A stretch of 64,000 nucleotides of DNA from Siphonodentalium dalli (GCA_032622095.1 CP136063.1:61331897-61395896); one strand, 5' to 3'; shown: positions 1 to 12,649, counted from the stretch's first letter. The notes: a model not told the origin generated them from the letters alone. Program-made: numbers and translations.

Positions 1-83
1 TATTAATAACCCGGCTGTCAGCAAGTGTAGTCAGATCAGTGTTTTCAGACAACTGTAATACCGAATAATTATATAGTTCACTC
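1..83 (+). repeat. Inverted-repeat partner of 20307-20388
   Basis: About 80 bases at the left edge of the window match, by eye with only a few mismatches, the reverse complement of 20307-20388. The shared block includes the word gtgtagtcagatcagtgttt. Similarity stops sharply after 'gttcact'. The block may continue left of the window. It could be the end of a large element or a dispersed repeat in opposite orientations. The DNA between the copies shows no gene set to support a single 20-kb element. Confidence 0.75.
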
Positions 84-138
84 CGTCTCATTATCTACAA
101 TAAAATTATCGGAAAAATACTGTATATATATCGTACCA

Positions 139-205
139 TATTTCGCTTAGTTTTAAATTCGCGCGAAAAATAGTACTGCGCGAATTCAAGTACTAATAAG
201 GTATA
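139..205. repeat. Dispersed hairpin repeat, copy 1 of 3
   Basis: This copy carries the signature 'cgaaaaatagtactg' flanked by 'aattcgcgcg' words. The same signature recurs at 12886-12996 and 20640-20712. It is probably a small MITE family. Confidence 0.55.
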
Positions 206-2366
206 GGACTGAAGAGAAAATGTTTAATCCAATTCTGCAATATAATTATAAATAGTATACCGAATATACTAGGAAAGAGCATTGGTCACATTATCCGCCA
301 TATAATCTCAAGAAATGCCATGGTGTTTGGCAATGTGATATTGTTTTTATCACATCAATGCACACGCTGGCTGGTTCCTGGGGGAATTTTTTTCTGTTAG
401 CCCGCAAAGAGCCTACACTGGAAATTAATAGCTATCCCTAAGCCAACATCTGGTAGACATTTTCCGTGGACAGCAGGGGGAAGGGGTCGGTCGGGCAAAG
501 AATGTTGGGTGCAATGTGGAAACAAGACAAATTATTTGATATTATGTGTCATGAAAAATTTCCAATTGCACCCATTTCACCTCGCCACTTTTATAAAATG
601 GTATCATATTCAGCTCTATTGGATAATATATAAGTACCATTCCCCATATGATATTATAATTTTGGAGATCAAAGTACTCCTATTGAGTACTCTATTTCAC
701 CAATTTTTGGCTTCCCGCAACTCGTCCTGACTATATAATAGGATACACAATTTGATGTATTATACACAGGGTACAAGGACGGAGTGTGTGGTTGATTGCC
801 AGCCTCAATGGTGATATGGCCGATATACAATTAAGAGGATTAAGCACGTGTTAAGTTGCTTTTCACTTCTTCCCGACCTGTTATAATTGCAAAAAATCAA
901 CTGCTTTTATTTCTCCTATAACTTGACAAATGAACTATAAATTATACATGGTTGTGTTTCACAGATGTTATACTACATGTTACCTAGAAATAATAAAAAG
1001 ATGTTAAAAGGTTGTGTCATAAAAAGAACTTGAAATTTGCATGATTTTTCCGTTTTTGTGCAACCACAACTAGAAATGAAATGAGAGTAGAATTGACCTT
1101 GGGTCAAAATAAGATAGTCCTGCCCAGTTAATGGTGTCCTCCATAAATGTTTATTTTTTTATATAATTGCAAACTTGTCACTTTTTTTGTCATTCTGTGA
1201 TGTGGGGGTAGGTGCTGATCCACTAGGGTTCCCACCAATTTTTCAAAATCAAATTCCAGGACTATCTAAGTACTTATCAGGACCACATAGCTGCTTCTCA
1301 AGGACCTTAACATCACAATGCACTTTACTTTTGAAACCTTTAACCAACGGAAGGCCACGCCTAAGTCTTTTACAGAATGTATTAATACACAAATTATTTT
1401 AATGTAAAGCAATGGCATGAGAGCAACTCAGTAGATTATACCATACACCATTGGTACAGGATTTGCTTTGTTAATTAGACTGTAGTTTACATTCAATAAA
1501 TATAATCATTATGCAGTTTGTTTTAAAGTCAAAATTAGGTAAATTAATGTATTTGCATAAAATGTGCAACATTTAAGAGAAAACTTGCTTCGGCCCCAGA
1601 CACGTCCCACGTACCCAAATGGACCTGTGTATGGCACTTTTTTGTGTGACCCCCCTGTTGTACCCCTTGGTAGGTTTTTCCGACCCTGGGTAAATTACAT
1701 ATTTTATTGTATTGAGGTGCCGATGAGCATATGCCTAATAACACAGGGGCTCGTAAAGCGCTCCGCTACACGGCCTGCCCCTCCACCCCACTGACCACGT
1801 TACGCTCTTGGCAGGAAAACAGGAAAAGGTGAACTGTATATCTAAGAACCACCACATTAAAACCAGCACATGACACCAGTTTGCTTTAATTGCTCTTTGA
1901 GGCTGCTGAAGAGAGAAGGAACTTGACCGATCTTCCTCCGCGGCAGCTTGAAAACCCTATTAATGTCAAGATGCAATCAAATCCGGGAGTTTGTGAATCC
2001 TGCTGATAAAATGTTTAAATCTCATGTGGTATGGTATCTGGGACTTTGTTATGTCGAGGATACATTGGTAGCCAAAAGCATTATTTGAGTGTAATTGGAC
2101 GTCTCTGCCGAGAGATCTGCTTGTGAAATTGCAGCCTGCCATACTATTAGAGTTTATATATATAGTGCATTGCTTCCCAGCTTGTTCTCATGACAATAGT
2201 TAGTTTTAGGTCCTATATATAAGGCACTAGTTCAACTTTTTCACATATTAAATAATATATATATATATGAAATTTTATAAATGTGACGTGTCGACCTTAT
2301 AGTATTTCCGAATAAATGGTTCTAAATGAACAACCATATCCTCATGAAATAGTTCCATAATCGAAT
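206..2366. other. Gene-free AT-rich stretch
   Basis: I see no supportable gene here. At 1606-1640 there is a block (cccacgtacccaaatggacc...) that recurs at 5471-5505, so it is a dispersed repeat. A GC-rich edge near 1770-1792 (gcccctccaccccactg) looks like the end of a hAT-like element, but I could not find its partner. The short open frames are not distinctive. Confidence 0.5.
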
Positions 2367-2374
2367 CGTGTGGA

Positions 2375-2743
2375 CAAGGACGTTGCGAAGAGATCAGGGA
2401 TGGGGATGTCCACTTCCGAAATTCCTATTGCACCCCTTTTTTCGAATCAAATATACCAGGTTTCCAAATAAAGGAAATACCATTTGCACCCCCCCCCCCC
2501 CCCCTTGGATAAAAAAAACTTCAAATCTACCGCCCTAAAAGTTCAAACTTTCGGAATTTCCATTTGCTCCCCCCCATTGAGTCTAATTTTTTTCCAAATC
2601 TACTACCAGTATTCTAAAATTTCCAAATTTTCAACTGAATATTCCCAAAATTTCGATTTTTGACCTCCGAATTTCCAAAAGTGGAACATTTTGGAAAATA
2701 TTGGGAGTGGTGTGACACCCCACCCCCTGTAGCGACGTCCCTG
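2375..2743. mobile_element. hAT-like MITE with 8-bp target duplication
   Basis: A 369-bp non-autonomous element. The ends are CAAGGACGTTGC on the left and, read inward from the right, CAGGGACGTCGC. It is flanked by an identical 8-bp duplication CGTGTGGA at 2367-2374 and 2744-2751. An 8-bp duplication with CA(A/G)GG ends is the hAT superfamily pattern. The interior is C-tract-rich and non-coding. It lies in the presumed intron just downstream of the 2818-3028 exon candidate. Confidence 0.85.
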
Positions 2744-2817
2744 CGTGTGGATCAAAATGCTGAACCAGTGAAATAGACCCATGACTGTTGTATATATATT
2801 ATCAATTATGTACTTAC

Positions 2818-3028
2818 CTTTGTGGATGAGTTGAACTGTTCCAATGTAATCTATGTCAACAAGTCGTTCTTTGCCAGTGCCATCGGATGCCTTTATTCTA
2901 TATTGCACAGAAACAGTTTCCAATAGCATGAATTCAGCACTACTTGTCGCAGCAGTTTTCTTAAGTTTTTTCATCGGTAAACACTCAAACTTTCCGCCAT
3001 CTTCGGTGAAATAAACTAACGCAAACAT
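2818..3028 (-). CDS. Candidate first coding exon, unidentified protein
   Basis: A minus-strand open frame starting MFALVYFTEDGGKFECL and ending at a strong splice-donor match (CAAAG|GTAAGT, exon end at 2818). The encoded 70 residues are a short hydrophobic 'FALVYF' strand, an acidic turn, and a Lys/Thr stretch (MKKLKKTAATSSAE). This arrangement resembles the N-termini of some metazoan BEN-domain-type proteins, but that is only an impression. The frame is also open upstream to a Met at 3067; I prefer 3028 because the recognisable segment starts there. No second exon was found downstream, where a hAT-like MITE lies. It faces away from the EnSpm-like ORF at 3215, with 187 bp between the two starts. 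Confidence 0.35.
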
Positions 3029-3214
3029 AATTTCTTCAAATATTTGAACAAAACTAAAATTACGCAACCAGAGGAAGAATAATGTTAGTAACTTGTAAAG
3101 GCCGGTTCACTCATATATATAGCTATTCGGATCGGCTGAGCACGTTACGTATATACCGGTCGGTTATCACAGCGGGCTACAGAGTCCACGACAACCAATG
3201 AAATATCTGTTCTC

Positions 3215-3886
3215 GTGGCTGCCTCCATTTTTATGTATTTTTTATTGAAAGCGTCCGAATACAAATCGTTTCTTTTATATTATGGACCAGTCATCCTTAA
3301 GGACATAATCAGCCAGTCCAGATATCAACACTTCTTGATGTTAAGCGAAGCGATATACATTCTTCTGAAGATATCAATTAGCCCTCTAGAGTTAGATTAT
3401 TGCGAGGACCTTCTAGAGAATTTTGTGTCAATATTCTCTGAACTGTACCAGGAGCGCTTTCAGACATTAAATATTCATTTCTTGCTCCATATAACAGACA
3501 ATGTCCGCCGTCTAGGTCCACTGTGGGCTTATTCGTGTTTTCCATTCGAAAATTCGAATGGATTTTTGCTGAAATTGATTAGGGGTACCCAATGTGTGTA
3601 TTCACAAATCGTGGACTCGTTTTCGATAGTACACGGGTTATCAGCATTGAGAAAAGAATTTGTTAATGGGAACGCCGACACAGAATTCAATGAATTTATG
3701 AAAAGCATGTCGAACAGCAATTATTCCAAAAATAAAACAGAACTGTTCTTAGGATGTTATGCATTGGGACTAATTGTGACAATTGACATCAATCATGGCG
3801 TATCAGCGGACATATTCAATGCCTTGTCAGATTATATTGATGCTGACCCATTGGCCGCATTGTTGTATTCAAACGGTTATGTCTGA
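3215..3886 (+). pseudogene. CACTA/EnSpm-like transposase, C-terminal part
   Basis: The 223-aa frame matches the pattern of the conserved C-terminal region of animal EnSpm/CACTA-type transposases. The features are LLYYGPVILKDIISQSRYQHF near residues 20-40, ENFVSIFSELYQERFQTLN then HFLLHITDNVRRLGPLWAYS, and FPFENSNGFLLKLIRG. In the family this part follows the DDE catalytic domain, which is absent here. Upstream DNA in the same frame gives nothing recognisable, so the gene is 5'-truncated or its upstream exons are lost. No CACTA terminal repeats were seen nearby. The frame is intact, so the fragment may be fairly young or an exon of a host gene derived from a transposon. The family call is from remembered sequence pattern, not a search. 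Confidence 0.65.
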
Positions 3887-4317
3887 ACGGAAAAATACTG
3901 CATTGCAGAGATTATTCTCGGATAAGCGTCAGAAATAATTTTACTGCGAGTTTCTCTGATGGCAAAATTGGTCAAATCGAACAATTCATCATATATAACG
4001 ACCAAGGTCGCTCGGGGCGAAATGTGCTGGCCGTAGTTTCAATGTTGCAAGAAAGATAAGAACAGTGGTTCCCATTCAATGACAACACACAAGACTTTCA
4101 AATGAAACACATGAAGGCGTTTAGTTGTCCATTGCACCATACCAGCTCTAGGAAGGTGGCTATAGATGTCAGAGAAATAAAACAAGTATGTTTGTATCTC
4201 GAAGGGTCAAACGACTCACATACGGTATATGCATGTTGTCCACCTAACAATATTGAAATGGAGTGACAAGGATGTATCCGTCATATGGACAACACGCTTA
4301 GAAGTATTGTGTTGTAA
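3887..4317. other. Intergenic stretch, nothing identified
   Basis: AT-rich DNA downstream of the transposase fragment. I see no RNA gene, repeat or convincing frame. Confidence 0.4.
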
Positions 4318-4636
4318 GACTACACACTTTTATCCCGCTAAATAGTGTGTAGAAATGACCAAAAATATGTTATAAATAAGTTAGAAGATGTTCCAAATAT
4401 CGAATAATCGAGGATAATTCGTGTAAATAATAGTTAGTAAATGACATTATTGCCATTTGGGGCACAAAACTAGAAAAAAATATTGCAGTGAAAATTATGG
4501 TCCCGATTTGAAATTTTTGTGTTACAATTTTTTGTGTAGATATTCCCCGATTATTCGGTATTTGGAACATATTCCAACTTATTTCTAATATTGATAATTT
4601 CTACACAATATTTAGCAGGATAAAATTGTGTACTAT
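4318..4636. mobile_element. Hairpin MITE (about 320 bp, arms about 95 bp)
   Basis: The left arm (4318-4413, tacacacttttatcccgcta ... gttccaaatatcgaataatc) is the imperfect reverse complement of the right arm (4537-4636). The interior is short and non-coding. The structure fits a foldback-type MITE. I did not find a certain target duplication. Confidence 0.8.
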
Positions 4637-4637
4637 T

Positions 4638-4867
4638 AGAGGAGACCAGGGCCGGTTGTAACAGGGGCAATTGTAACACGGCCGATATCTCTAATTATAT
4701 GAAAAGTAATTTGAGTTGTGCCGTTATAGTTCAAAACGGTATTTAAACATTATTATAACACGAATACTGAACTAGCATACCACACAACTCTCGTTCCATT
4801 TTCTGCTGCGGCTAGCTTGTAATGTTGAACAATCTAAAAAGTGTTACAACCGATCCCGCTCTCCTCT
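4638..4867. mobile_element. TIR MITE abutting the previous one
   Basis: The ends are inverted repeats of about 25 bp: AGAGGAGACCAGGGCCGGTT on the left and AGAGGAGAGCGGGATCGGTT read inward from the right. Both continue with GTAAC. The 230-bp element is non-coding. It starts within two bases of the end of the 4318-4636 hairpin, so one probably landed at the edge of the other. Confidence 0.75.
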
Positions 4868-6160
4868 ACTACACATTTGTGTAGAAATACTACAAAATGC
4901 TATTAAGAGTGAATACGCCCTCGGATACATGATGCCATCCCAGGGGGGAGGTGAATAAAAATGCATACACAAGGTTGATTTTTTTGGACTGCCGAATTTA
5001 GATACCAACCCATTTTATCTCCCACAAAGTTTTGACACCCACCCTTATAGGCCCACGACAACAGCGATTTGCGGAGAAACCCTGGTGTTAATGTATTTTC
5101 CAGTACTCCCAAAATGATAATAGACTTTTGACCTGGTTATTAAGAGTAAAAATAAATTTTCAGTGGATTTTTTTCATCTTCATGAAAAAAGTCAACAACA
5201 CGTGTCCGCGAGTTTATATAAGAATTTCATTCCCCAGTCAATACCAAATTTTCATTCCTTAAAGGGATCTGGTCTAAACAGATCACTAGAAAACTATACA
5301 ACAAAGCATATGAGGGTTTTTTTCAAGTTGATGTGTACATGAAAGAAACTGAATCATACTGGAAACAAGGTGTATATAATTATATGTATGTGACATAATG
5401 TCTGTTTTTGCCAACTTCCATTGTTGCCGAGGAAATATTCAGACTTTAATATATATGGCAAATTGTCTCACCCACGTACCCAAATGGACCTTGTGTATGG
5501 CACTTAATATTGCACTCCCACCCCCTGGCCATCCCTGCATTTATCTGCAGATATATCCATATTCCGAGCAGATATCTCCTTTTGGAATCGCAATTCCTAG
5601 CAGGAATGTATTGAATTAAGAGGATTTAAAGCACGTACTGACATGTCTACTTTGATTTCGACCTTATAATTGTTGTTCTGGTTGCACCCAATCGGCCAAA
5701 ATAATGCACAATTCATCTCCTTATTTTGACACAAACTTATTAGCTCAACTTTACTTTGTAAAGTTTGAGCTATTACCATGGCTTTGTCGTCCATCGTCCG
5801 TGTGTACGTAAGGCGTCAACAATGCAGGTACAACCCACAGAGGAAGAAATCTTAAAAGTGCATAGGAGGTACTCAACACACAAGCTGAGCAAGTGTTATA
5901 AAAGAAGGGTAACGTGGATAGATAATGATGGCGAAGACATAAATGCGGTTGCACTTGTCGAATATACCAGGGGGGGGGCCGGAAAAAAACTGCGGGACAC
6001 AACGTACCGGGGGGTGGGGGGGGGGGGGGGGTACCTAGGCGTAAAAAATTTACACGTAAATTTTTTCCTTATTCATTTAGGGGGGGGTTGTCGGAAAAAA
6101 TTTGCATGTAATTTTTTTCCAAATATGTATTTTTAGACTCACAAGGTAATGACTAGTTGT
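4868..6160. other. Non-coding stretch with a dispersed repeat and G-tracts
   Basis: 5471-5505 repeats the block at 1606-1640. G-tracts lie at 5970-6090. A 123-codon frame at 5765-6136 runs through the G-tracts, which makes its C-terminus implausible as protein. Its first half (EEILKVHRRYSTHKLSKCYKRRV...) could be an exon remnant, but I recognise no family. Confidence 0.4.
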
Positions 6161-9100
6161 CATTTTTTAAAGTGCATACAAAGCGTTGCGATCACCAATA
6201 TACATGTTTGTACATGTCATGACATCACGAGGTACAAATCTGCGTTCTACTGGTAGACAATGACCATTCTGTGAACTACAGAAAACCACATTCTTAGTGA
6301 TTCTCCAGGATTCTCAAACAATTGGTGACTTCTTGTGTGATTATCTCTAAAATGCCAAAGTTCCTGGTTGTTCACATGTTATTATGAATAGTTGAAGGAC
6401 AGAGTGCAAAGGCATCGACAATCCATCAATATAGATGTGCACTCAATAGATGTGTGTAACTAATATGTTGGCAGCAGCATTTTGATGCATTTGCCCTCTG
6501 TCCTTCGTAGAAATAATAAAATGCAAACAGGAAACTTGACCAATGTTGGAACGGTCTATCAAGTATCAACTTAGTAATCTTATGCCAAACTCATCAGAAT
6601 AAATTACCCTAGCTATGTTGCTATTGTCAGATTTACTGCAGTAGCATGTCCTTAACATAAAAATAGTGCGTTTTTTTCAATCAGTGTACAATATATGTCT
6701 ATAACACTATATCAGCTGATAATCGGTATAACAAACATGTTCTATTTTATACATAATTGATCAACCTTGTCCACTACATCCTATTTGAACCTCGGTAAAC
6801 CTCAGCTCAAATCAAATTAAGGGAACTTGATTGATAAATTTCGTATAAAATAGAAACTTTAGTGAGATCCCCTTTATCTCAAACTTGAACCAACTTAATT
6901 TCCGGTCAAACCGAGTTGCATGATCTGGTTATTACGGAGCTGTCGATTGAGCAACGGCACGCGCCAAATTGGATCATGCTATGAATATCCACTCTTGCTT
7001 GTGCCCATAGAGATCATATTCCACCGGAACAAAACCTGGGAACTTTTTGAAGCTTTGATAGGAAACCTTATAATGTTGACAAAATAATTCAGGGAATATA
7101 TCTTCGTAATTATAAGCATGGCACAATCGCTTATAATTCCCTGTCAAAACTTTAAACAGTTCACAGGGTTTGAATGTTTACTGGTGGAATATGATCTATA
7201 TACGGGCGTAGGACCTATAAGTAAGAGAATAGATATTCATGGTATGATCTACAGTGCAAAATATGACAAAGGGGACCCCGCGAATAACGTTTATCGTTCA
7301 GTCGGAATTAAACTAATATTGCCAATCAATTGACATAAAATTGTGTGTGCGAATTGCGGCATAGTGCGGTCTCAGGTTATTACCGAGCCGCAAAACACGT
7401 AAACACATAAACTATGGTTGCTTGTGCATTTTCTGATTATTATCGATGTGCCAACCGGCCAAATCGCGTAAAAATGTCCTGTGGGTGGTGGGGGTGCCCT
7501 GGGTCACAAAAATAAGCCAATTTCTTCGGAAATTCCTCCAAGTGGTGTGACCCGGAAACAGAAACACGTCAACGGCGCCAATATATATATATATATAGAT
7601 ACGACAATCTTCCAACACCAATTTGCATACTTTCGCAGTCCAAAGTATAAATTATGCTTTAAAAAAATATGTATGCATAAATTTAGAAAGCCGTCGTATC
7701 TATAGCTTCAACGTTGACGAGTTTCTGGCTAAAGGCTGATACGCGAGTAATATCGGTGATAATTTTCCTTTCATTTAATGTATACACCGGTAATATATGT
7801 TGAAGACATATTGTGGACTTATTTCATTGAATAAAACCAATCTGTTAGTAACCAAACATTATCCTCATTGGAAGAATGTGGCATTAACTGTGGACTGTCG
7901 AAAATTCCAACCACGTCGACTGTACCATTTGAGAGAATGCAACTGTTGAACTACATATACGTAAATATTTACTAATTTATTCGGAACGCATTATTGGACA
8001 TAAACATTACGTCATGCAATGATTAATAACAGTCATTGAGTATATTTCGGTTATAACATTGACCCTGTTTTCTGATTGTTTGGAATCAAATTTATGAAAA
8101 TAACCTATTTTGGCATAACTATTTGTTATTCCATTCGGAATCGGAGGGTTTCACATCACTAAATTAATCAAATATTTTTTAGTGTCGACGCACATGGTCC
8201 CGATTGTTCCAGGATAATTCGGGGACAGTCAGAACCGCGAGTGTGACGAACAATCAAGCTTATTTTGTCTGCTTAATTTGGGAGGAGGCACAAGATATAT
8301 GTTGAGATACAACAAAATATTGATATACTTCATATATGCTCTCAAAATTACTTTCCGTGGTCAGTTATTTTCCAGATGTTTTCAATTGTTCGCACAGAAT
8401 TCAAGAAATTAAACACACGATCTATATTTTCACTGTAATTCCATATGATTTTGGTTTTATTCAGCCTTTAGCTATAATACATGTTACACGCATGTGGACC
8501 CCTTATCAGATCTGTTCGGGACCGTCACGGCATCCCCAGCAATTTAAATTCTCATCTGAAAGCTCAGCAGTATACTCGATCATCGACATGGTGAAAGATC
8601 CAAATCTCCTTGATCAAATAATCAACTAACTTCAGATGAGGTTCCCAGAGGGCACTGAATTTACTCAGCGCTAGCCGGCTATGCTGGACAGCCTAATTAA
8701 ATTCACCTTCTGGAGACATCGTAATGAAAATGTCCGGCACGTCTGCCCTATATAACATAGCTCCAGAAATCTTTAGGCGGTCTGTATATCTTTCACACAT
8801 TTAATTTCGGAGACATCTGTTTTCGATTTGCTAAATTTTGGTGGTCAGGCTATTTATGTTATGGCAGGGGCGGCGCATGAAACGGTTTAACAATTTGGCA
8901 TAATGAAAGTTATAACGACTGCAGAGCCACCACAGTATGCATACATAGGATATATATAAACAAGTATTGAAACTGACGATACGCAGATATATAAAGGGAA
9001 AATAAAATAATAACTAAATCTGACGTGGCCATGTGAGATTGGCCCGACCAACACGCTCCAAAATATATGCCTCCACGATGGCGTATGATACTTAAAATGG

Positions 9101-9550
9101 CTAGAAACAAAGACATGCATGGAATGACATGCATTTTCTTTGGCTAAATGAGCATTGTATTTTTAATTACCAATCGCGGCGTATACAACAGGGCTGCAAC
9201 AAAAGTCCAAACTTGTTGACTGTTGTTGAATGTTGCAATTGTTGACTTTATATTTGTTGTCTGTATTTCAATGCACCGTGAGTTTGTTTTATGTTGTCCA
9301 TCGAAGTTATAGTATCACTTAAAAGAATTACGCCTCCGATGACATATGACTGTCGAATGCAAGTACATTCTGGATATGAAAAAAAGATCCCACAAAAGGC
9401 TAGTGTGCCTGTGACTGTATAATTAAAAGACTAATAATTATATGCCTTCATTTTTTATTTTGTTTAGATCGCTAATTTTCTACAGTAGAAAAATATACAT
9501 ATCACATATTATCAATTATGAACATAATCTTTGACAAAATATAGACCGTT
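6161..9550. other. Gene-free AT-rich stretch
   Basis: I see no supportable gene. Open frames of 71 codons (7118-7333, starting MAQSLIIPCQNFKQFTG) and 97 codons (8336-8629) have no family resemblance that I recognise. A (TA)n tract lies near 7580. A hAT-like terminus word (caggggcggcgca) at about 8865 has no visible partner. Confidence 0.4.
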
Positions 9551-9551
9551 A

Positions 9552-9728
9552 GAGATTATGTATAAGTATGTTCCATTAAGGTCCGATAGCCCGGAGACAT
9601 TTTCACATGTTCCTTGACGTTTTATCAGAAAAGCTTTGTACATAAAATGTGTTATAAAGAAAAATTATTATGTGCCAAATCCTACGAGTGAACATAAACT
9701 TATTAATGGAACATACTTATATATACAT
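9552..9728. repeat. Short inverted repeat, probable MITE
   Basis: tgtataagtatgttccatta at 9557-9577 and its inverted match at 9703-9723 flank about 125 bp of AT-rich DNA. This is consistent with a small hairpin MITE. Confidence 0.55.
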
Positions 9729-10260
9729 ATTTGGTTTATCCATCGCCGATATTATTAATTCGCGAGAAATTAGCCAGAGAAACTGATTTTTTAGCCTTTT
9801 CAGACGAATAATTCGATCAGAACGTCTCGCCGAAATGGTCTGGCGTAATCAACGTCACCTTATTAATATTCAGTGAGGTTGAATTTGAGAACAAATAAGC
9901 ATATCATTAACCCGAAAAAGTAGTACTATAGTAATAAAGCTCAATTATATTCATAAAGCTAATGTTTAATATGTTATGGGCTTTATGTATATACTATAGA
10001 GAGCGTCAGCGATGGATATATTGTTATAAGTATATTTGCTCATCAATAATATGATATAGTTAAATTATTTTGTCATTTCAATGAGACAGTTAGTTTCTTT
10101 TATTACCTATCTATGTGTGATTTATAGAGATTTCACAGTTAATTAAATGTCATATCGTCACCGTAGCCGCTATATACTGTGACATTGTGATTTTCACCTG
10201 TGGAATAACGCAGAGGAATAACGTCGAATTTTACGTCATTTTGATGTATTGATCAGATAG

Positions 10261-10388
10261 AATAATCAACTGGCTTCAATAATTACGTGATATAACTCGG
10301 CTATAACTGGTAAAACCCCTCATTCGCTTCGGGATTCTCCAGCCACCTCGTGAATTATATCGCGTAATCATTGAAGCCAGTTGATTAC
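10261..10388. mobile_element. Hairpin MITE (128 bp)
   Basis: Arms of about 38 bp (aatcaactggcttcaa... at 10261-10297 and its complement at 10350-10388) flank a loop containing cattcgcttcgggattctcc. The arms carry compensating-type mismatches. The element is non-coding. Confidence 0.75.
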
Positions 10389-10466
10389 TCTCTATATACT
10401 CATTTAGGAGCGAGACTGAGACTTTTCCTTTTTATTTACTAATATACACCAAATTATAGATGATAC

Positions 10467-10609
10467 AGTGAGTAAATTACCAATAGAATCGCCATTTAAA
10501 AGTACGCGACGGTTCGTTTTCCGATAACAGGCAAGCGACGGTTCGTCGTTTATCGGAAAACGAACCGTCGCCTGACTTCTAAAATGTTATCCTATTGGTT
10601 TTACTCACT
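10467..10609. mobile_element. Palindromic MITE (143 bp)
   Basis: The left half starts agtgagtaaa and reaches gcgacggttcgttttccgat. The right half is its reverse complement with a few mismatches, ending actcact. The inner stem (gacggttcgttttccgataa) is perfect. It is a fold-back element with almost no loop. Confidence 0.8.
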
Positions 10610-10893
10610 ACAGCGTCTAGATTTTGATGGGTATTAGTAAACAAGAAAACCATAGTCAGAAATGGTAACGCCACCAAGATCGTATTATTAGCCATAAATA
10701 TAAATAATAATACAATTATTCTATAAACTAGCTTTCAAATTTTATGCGGGAAATTTGCGTACTTCCATATTTCAAGTTTTCCCGTTTCTCGTTGCATACA
10801 TTACTTTCATCAAACTGTCTTCTTTATTACACAAGCTGATAGGCCCGACTTCACCCGGGCTGTTTCCCATCTGCTTTCCGGTGAAAGGTGCGA

Positions 10894-11410
10894 TTTGACC
10901 TTCAATTGACTATTTCGAAAGTCAAGGTCAGGTCAGGGTCATGATTTGTCCAGTCCAAAACACCCCCACCCGTAGAAAACTACCCATAGGTATCAAATTT
11001 CGTCGAAATCCGTCCGTTTTACCCAACTTGACCTTTAATTAACAATTTTGAAGGTCAAGGTAAGGTCAGAGTCATGATTTGACCCGTCCAAAACACCCCC
11101 CCCCCCCGACAAAAGTACCCATAGGTATCAAATTTCTTCGAAATCTATCCGTTTTATCCGAGTTGACCTTTGATTGGCCATATTGAAGGTCAAGGTCAGG
11201 CCGAGGTCACGATTTGACCCGTTCAAAACTCTCCTCGGACCAAAGTATCCCTAGGTATCAAATTTCGCCGAAATTTGTCCGTTTTACCCAAATTGACCTT
11301 GCATTGACAGTTTTAATGGTCAAGGTCAGGTCGGGGTCACGATTTGACCCGTTCAAAACACTTCCCGGACACAAATACCCATAAGTATCAAATTACGTTG
11401 AATTCTATGG
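10894..11410. repeat. Tandem repeat, four units of about 130 bp
   Basis: Each unit has the order: ttgacctt...attga, a run related to gaaggtcaaggtcaggtcag, gtcangatttgacccgt, ccaaaacaccccc, cccataggtatcaaatttcg, gaaatc-gtccgttttaccc. The units are diverged. Repeats with this wording are common in mollusc genomes, which is one reason for my guess at the organism. Confidence 0.8.
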
Positions 11411-11749
11411 AAAGCCGAGGAGGACATGTTGGTTGCTAATTGCTAGATATACGACGCGGTATTTTGAAGGTGTTTCAAACTAGGAGATAGAAGTATTCTG
11501 CCTTTCAAATGGTGATGAATTATAGTAGTTTATTCAAATTTTATGGCATAAATTGTTATTAAAACCGTATATACTATAAAAAATTAATGACTCGAAAATT
11601 AAGTGGGCCTTTAAACAAAGTCACAATTGCATTTAGGCTCATCTCATACTCGTCCATTCAGCGATATTCTACTGCGCAGTTTGTTATAGCCTCCAGTATT
11701 TATTGAGAGTTATACCCCCAACTGTTATAATTCGCCTTTAGCAGGCGTA

Positions 11750-12640
11750 CTCTTGCCTCAGATTATTGAGATATTAGGTCACACATAATCACATTAAATC
11801 GCATCGTAACATAGCAATTGTGTGGGCTCCTTGGCGTGAATATGTAATGAGAAATAGGTCATACGTAATGACATTAAACTCAAGAAAACCCTCGAAAACA
11901 AAACAAAATCACATTTAATGTTTTACGTTATTTCCTTCATAAAAAGAATCTTCGTGATAATGAACCCTCTCGTTACTTTTGAATATAGAATTAACCTTAA
12001 AATAAAAAAAATCTTTGGAACACAGAACCTTCGGAATAACGAACCTTCGGATTGGTGAACCTTCGGAATAGCGAACATTCAGAGAAATTTCGGAATAGTG
12101 GACCTTCGGGATAGTGAACCTTCGGAATAGAGACATGCCCCCCAATATTCATATTATATGCCCAGAGTTCAAAGGTATGGACCCATAAAATTCTAAACTT
12201 GGCCCTTAAAATATTGAACTCCAAATTGGAGCACACACAGAACACCACTTAAGTCAACTGAACCTATGTCATGTCCCAATGCGGGAGGGTCCATATATAC
12301 CACAACATTCATAGTATATGCCAAGAATTCAAAGGTATGGGCCCACGTAATGACATAAAATCTCAAGAAAACCAGCGAAAACAAAACAAAATCACATTTA
12401 ATGTTCTAAGTTAAGTTATTTCCTCCTGTATCTGTATCGGTGTGCGCGCATGATCAGTTCGGATGTGAGCGCACACTCCATATAAAGAATCTTTGTGAAA
12501 ATGAACCCTCTCAAATTAGTCTCAATACTTTAAAATATAGAATTAACCTAAAAATAACAAAAACCTTCGGAATAGAGAACCTTCGGAATAGCGGACCTTC
12601 GGGATAGCAAACCTTCATAATAGAAGCATGTCCCCACAAT
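11750..12640. repeat. Two direct copies of a repeat containing 'ccttcggaata' tandem words
   Basis: Blocks near 11815-12140 and 12340-12640 share gaaaacaaaacaaaatcaca, then a run of units of about 16 bp built on gaaccttcggaatag. A further duplicated block (ttcaaaggtatgg) lies at about 12160-12180 and 12320-12345. The short minus-strand frames here only translate the repeat. Confidence 0.75.
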
Positions 12641-12649
12641 TACACCGGT

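Noticed and set aside
471-1792. hAT element between CAGCAGGGGGAAGGGG and CCCCTCCACCCCACTG
   Set aside because: The ends match only loosely as G-rich words, and the flanking 8 bp on each side do not match each other.
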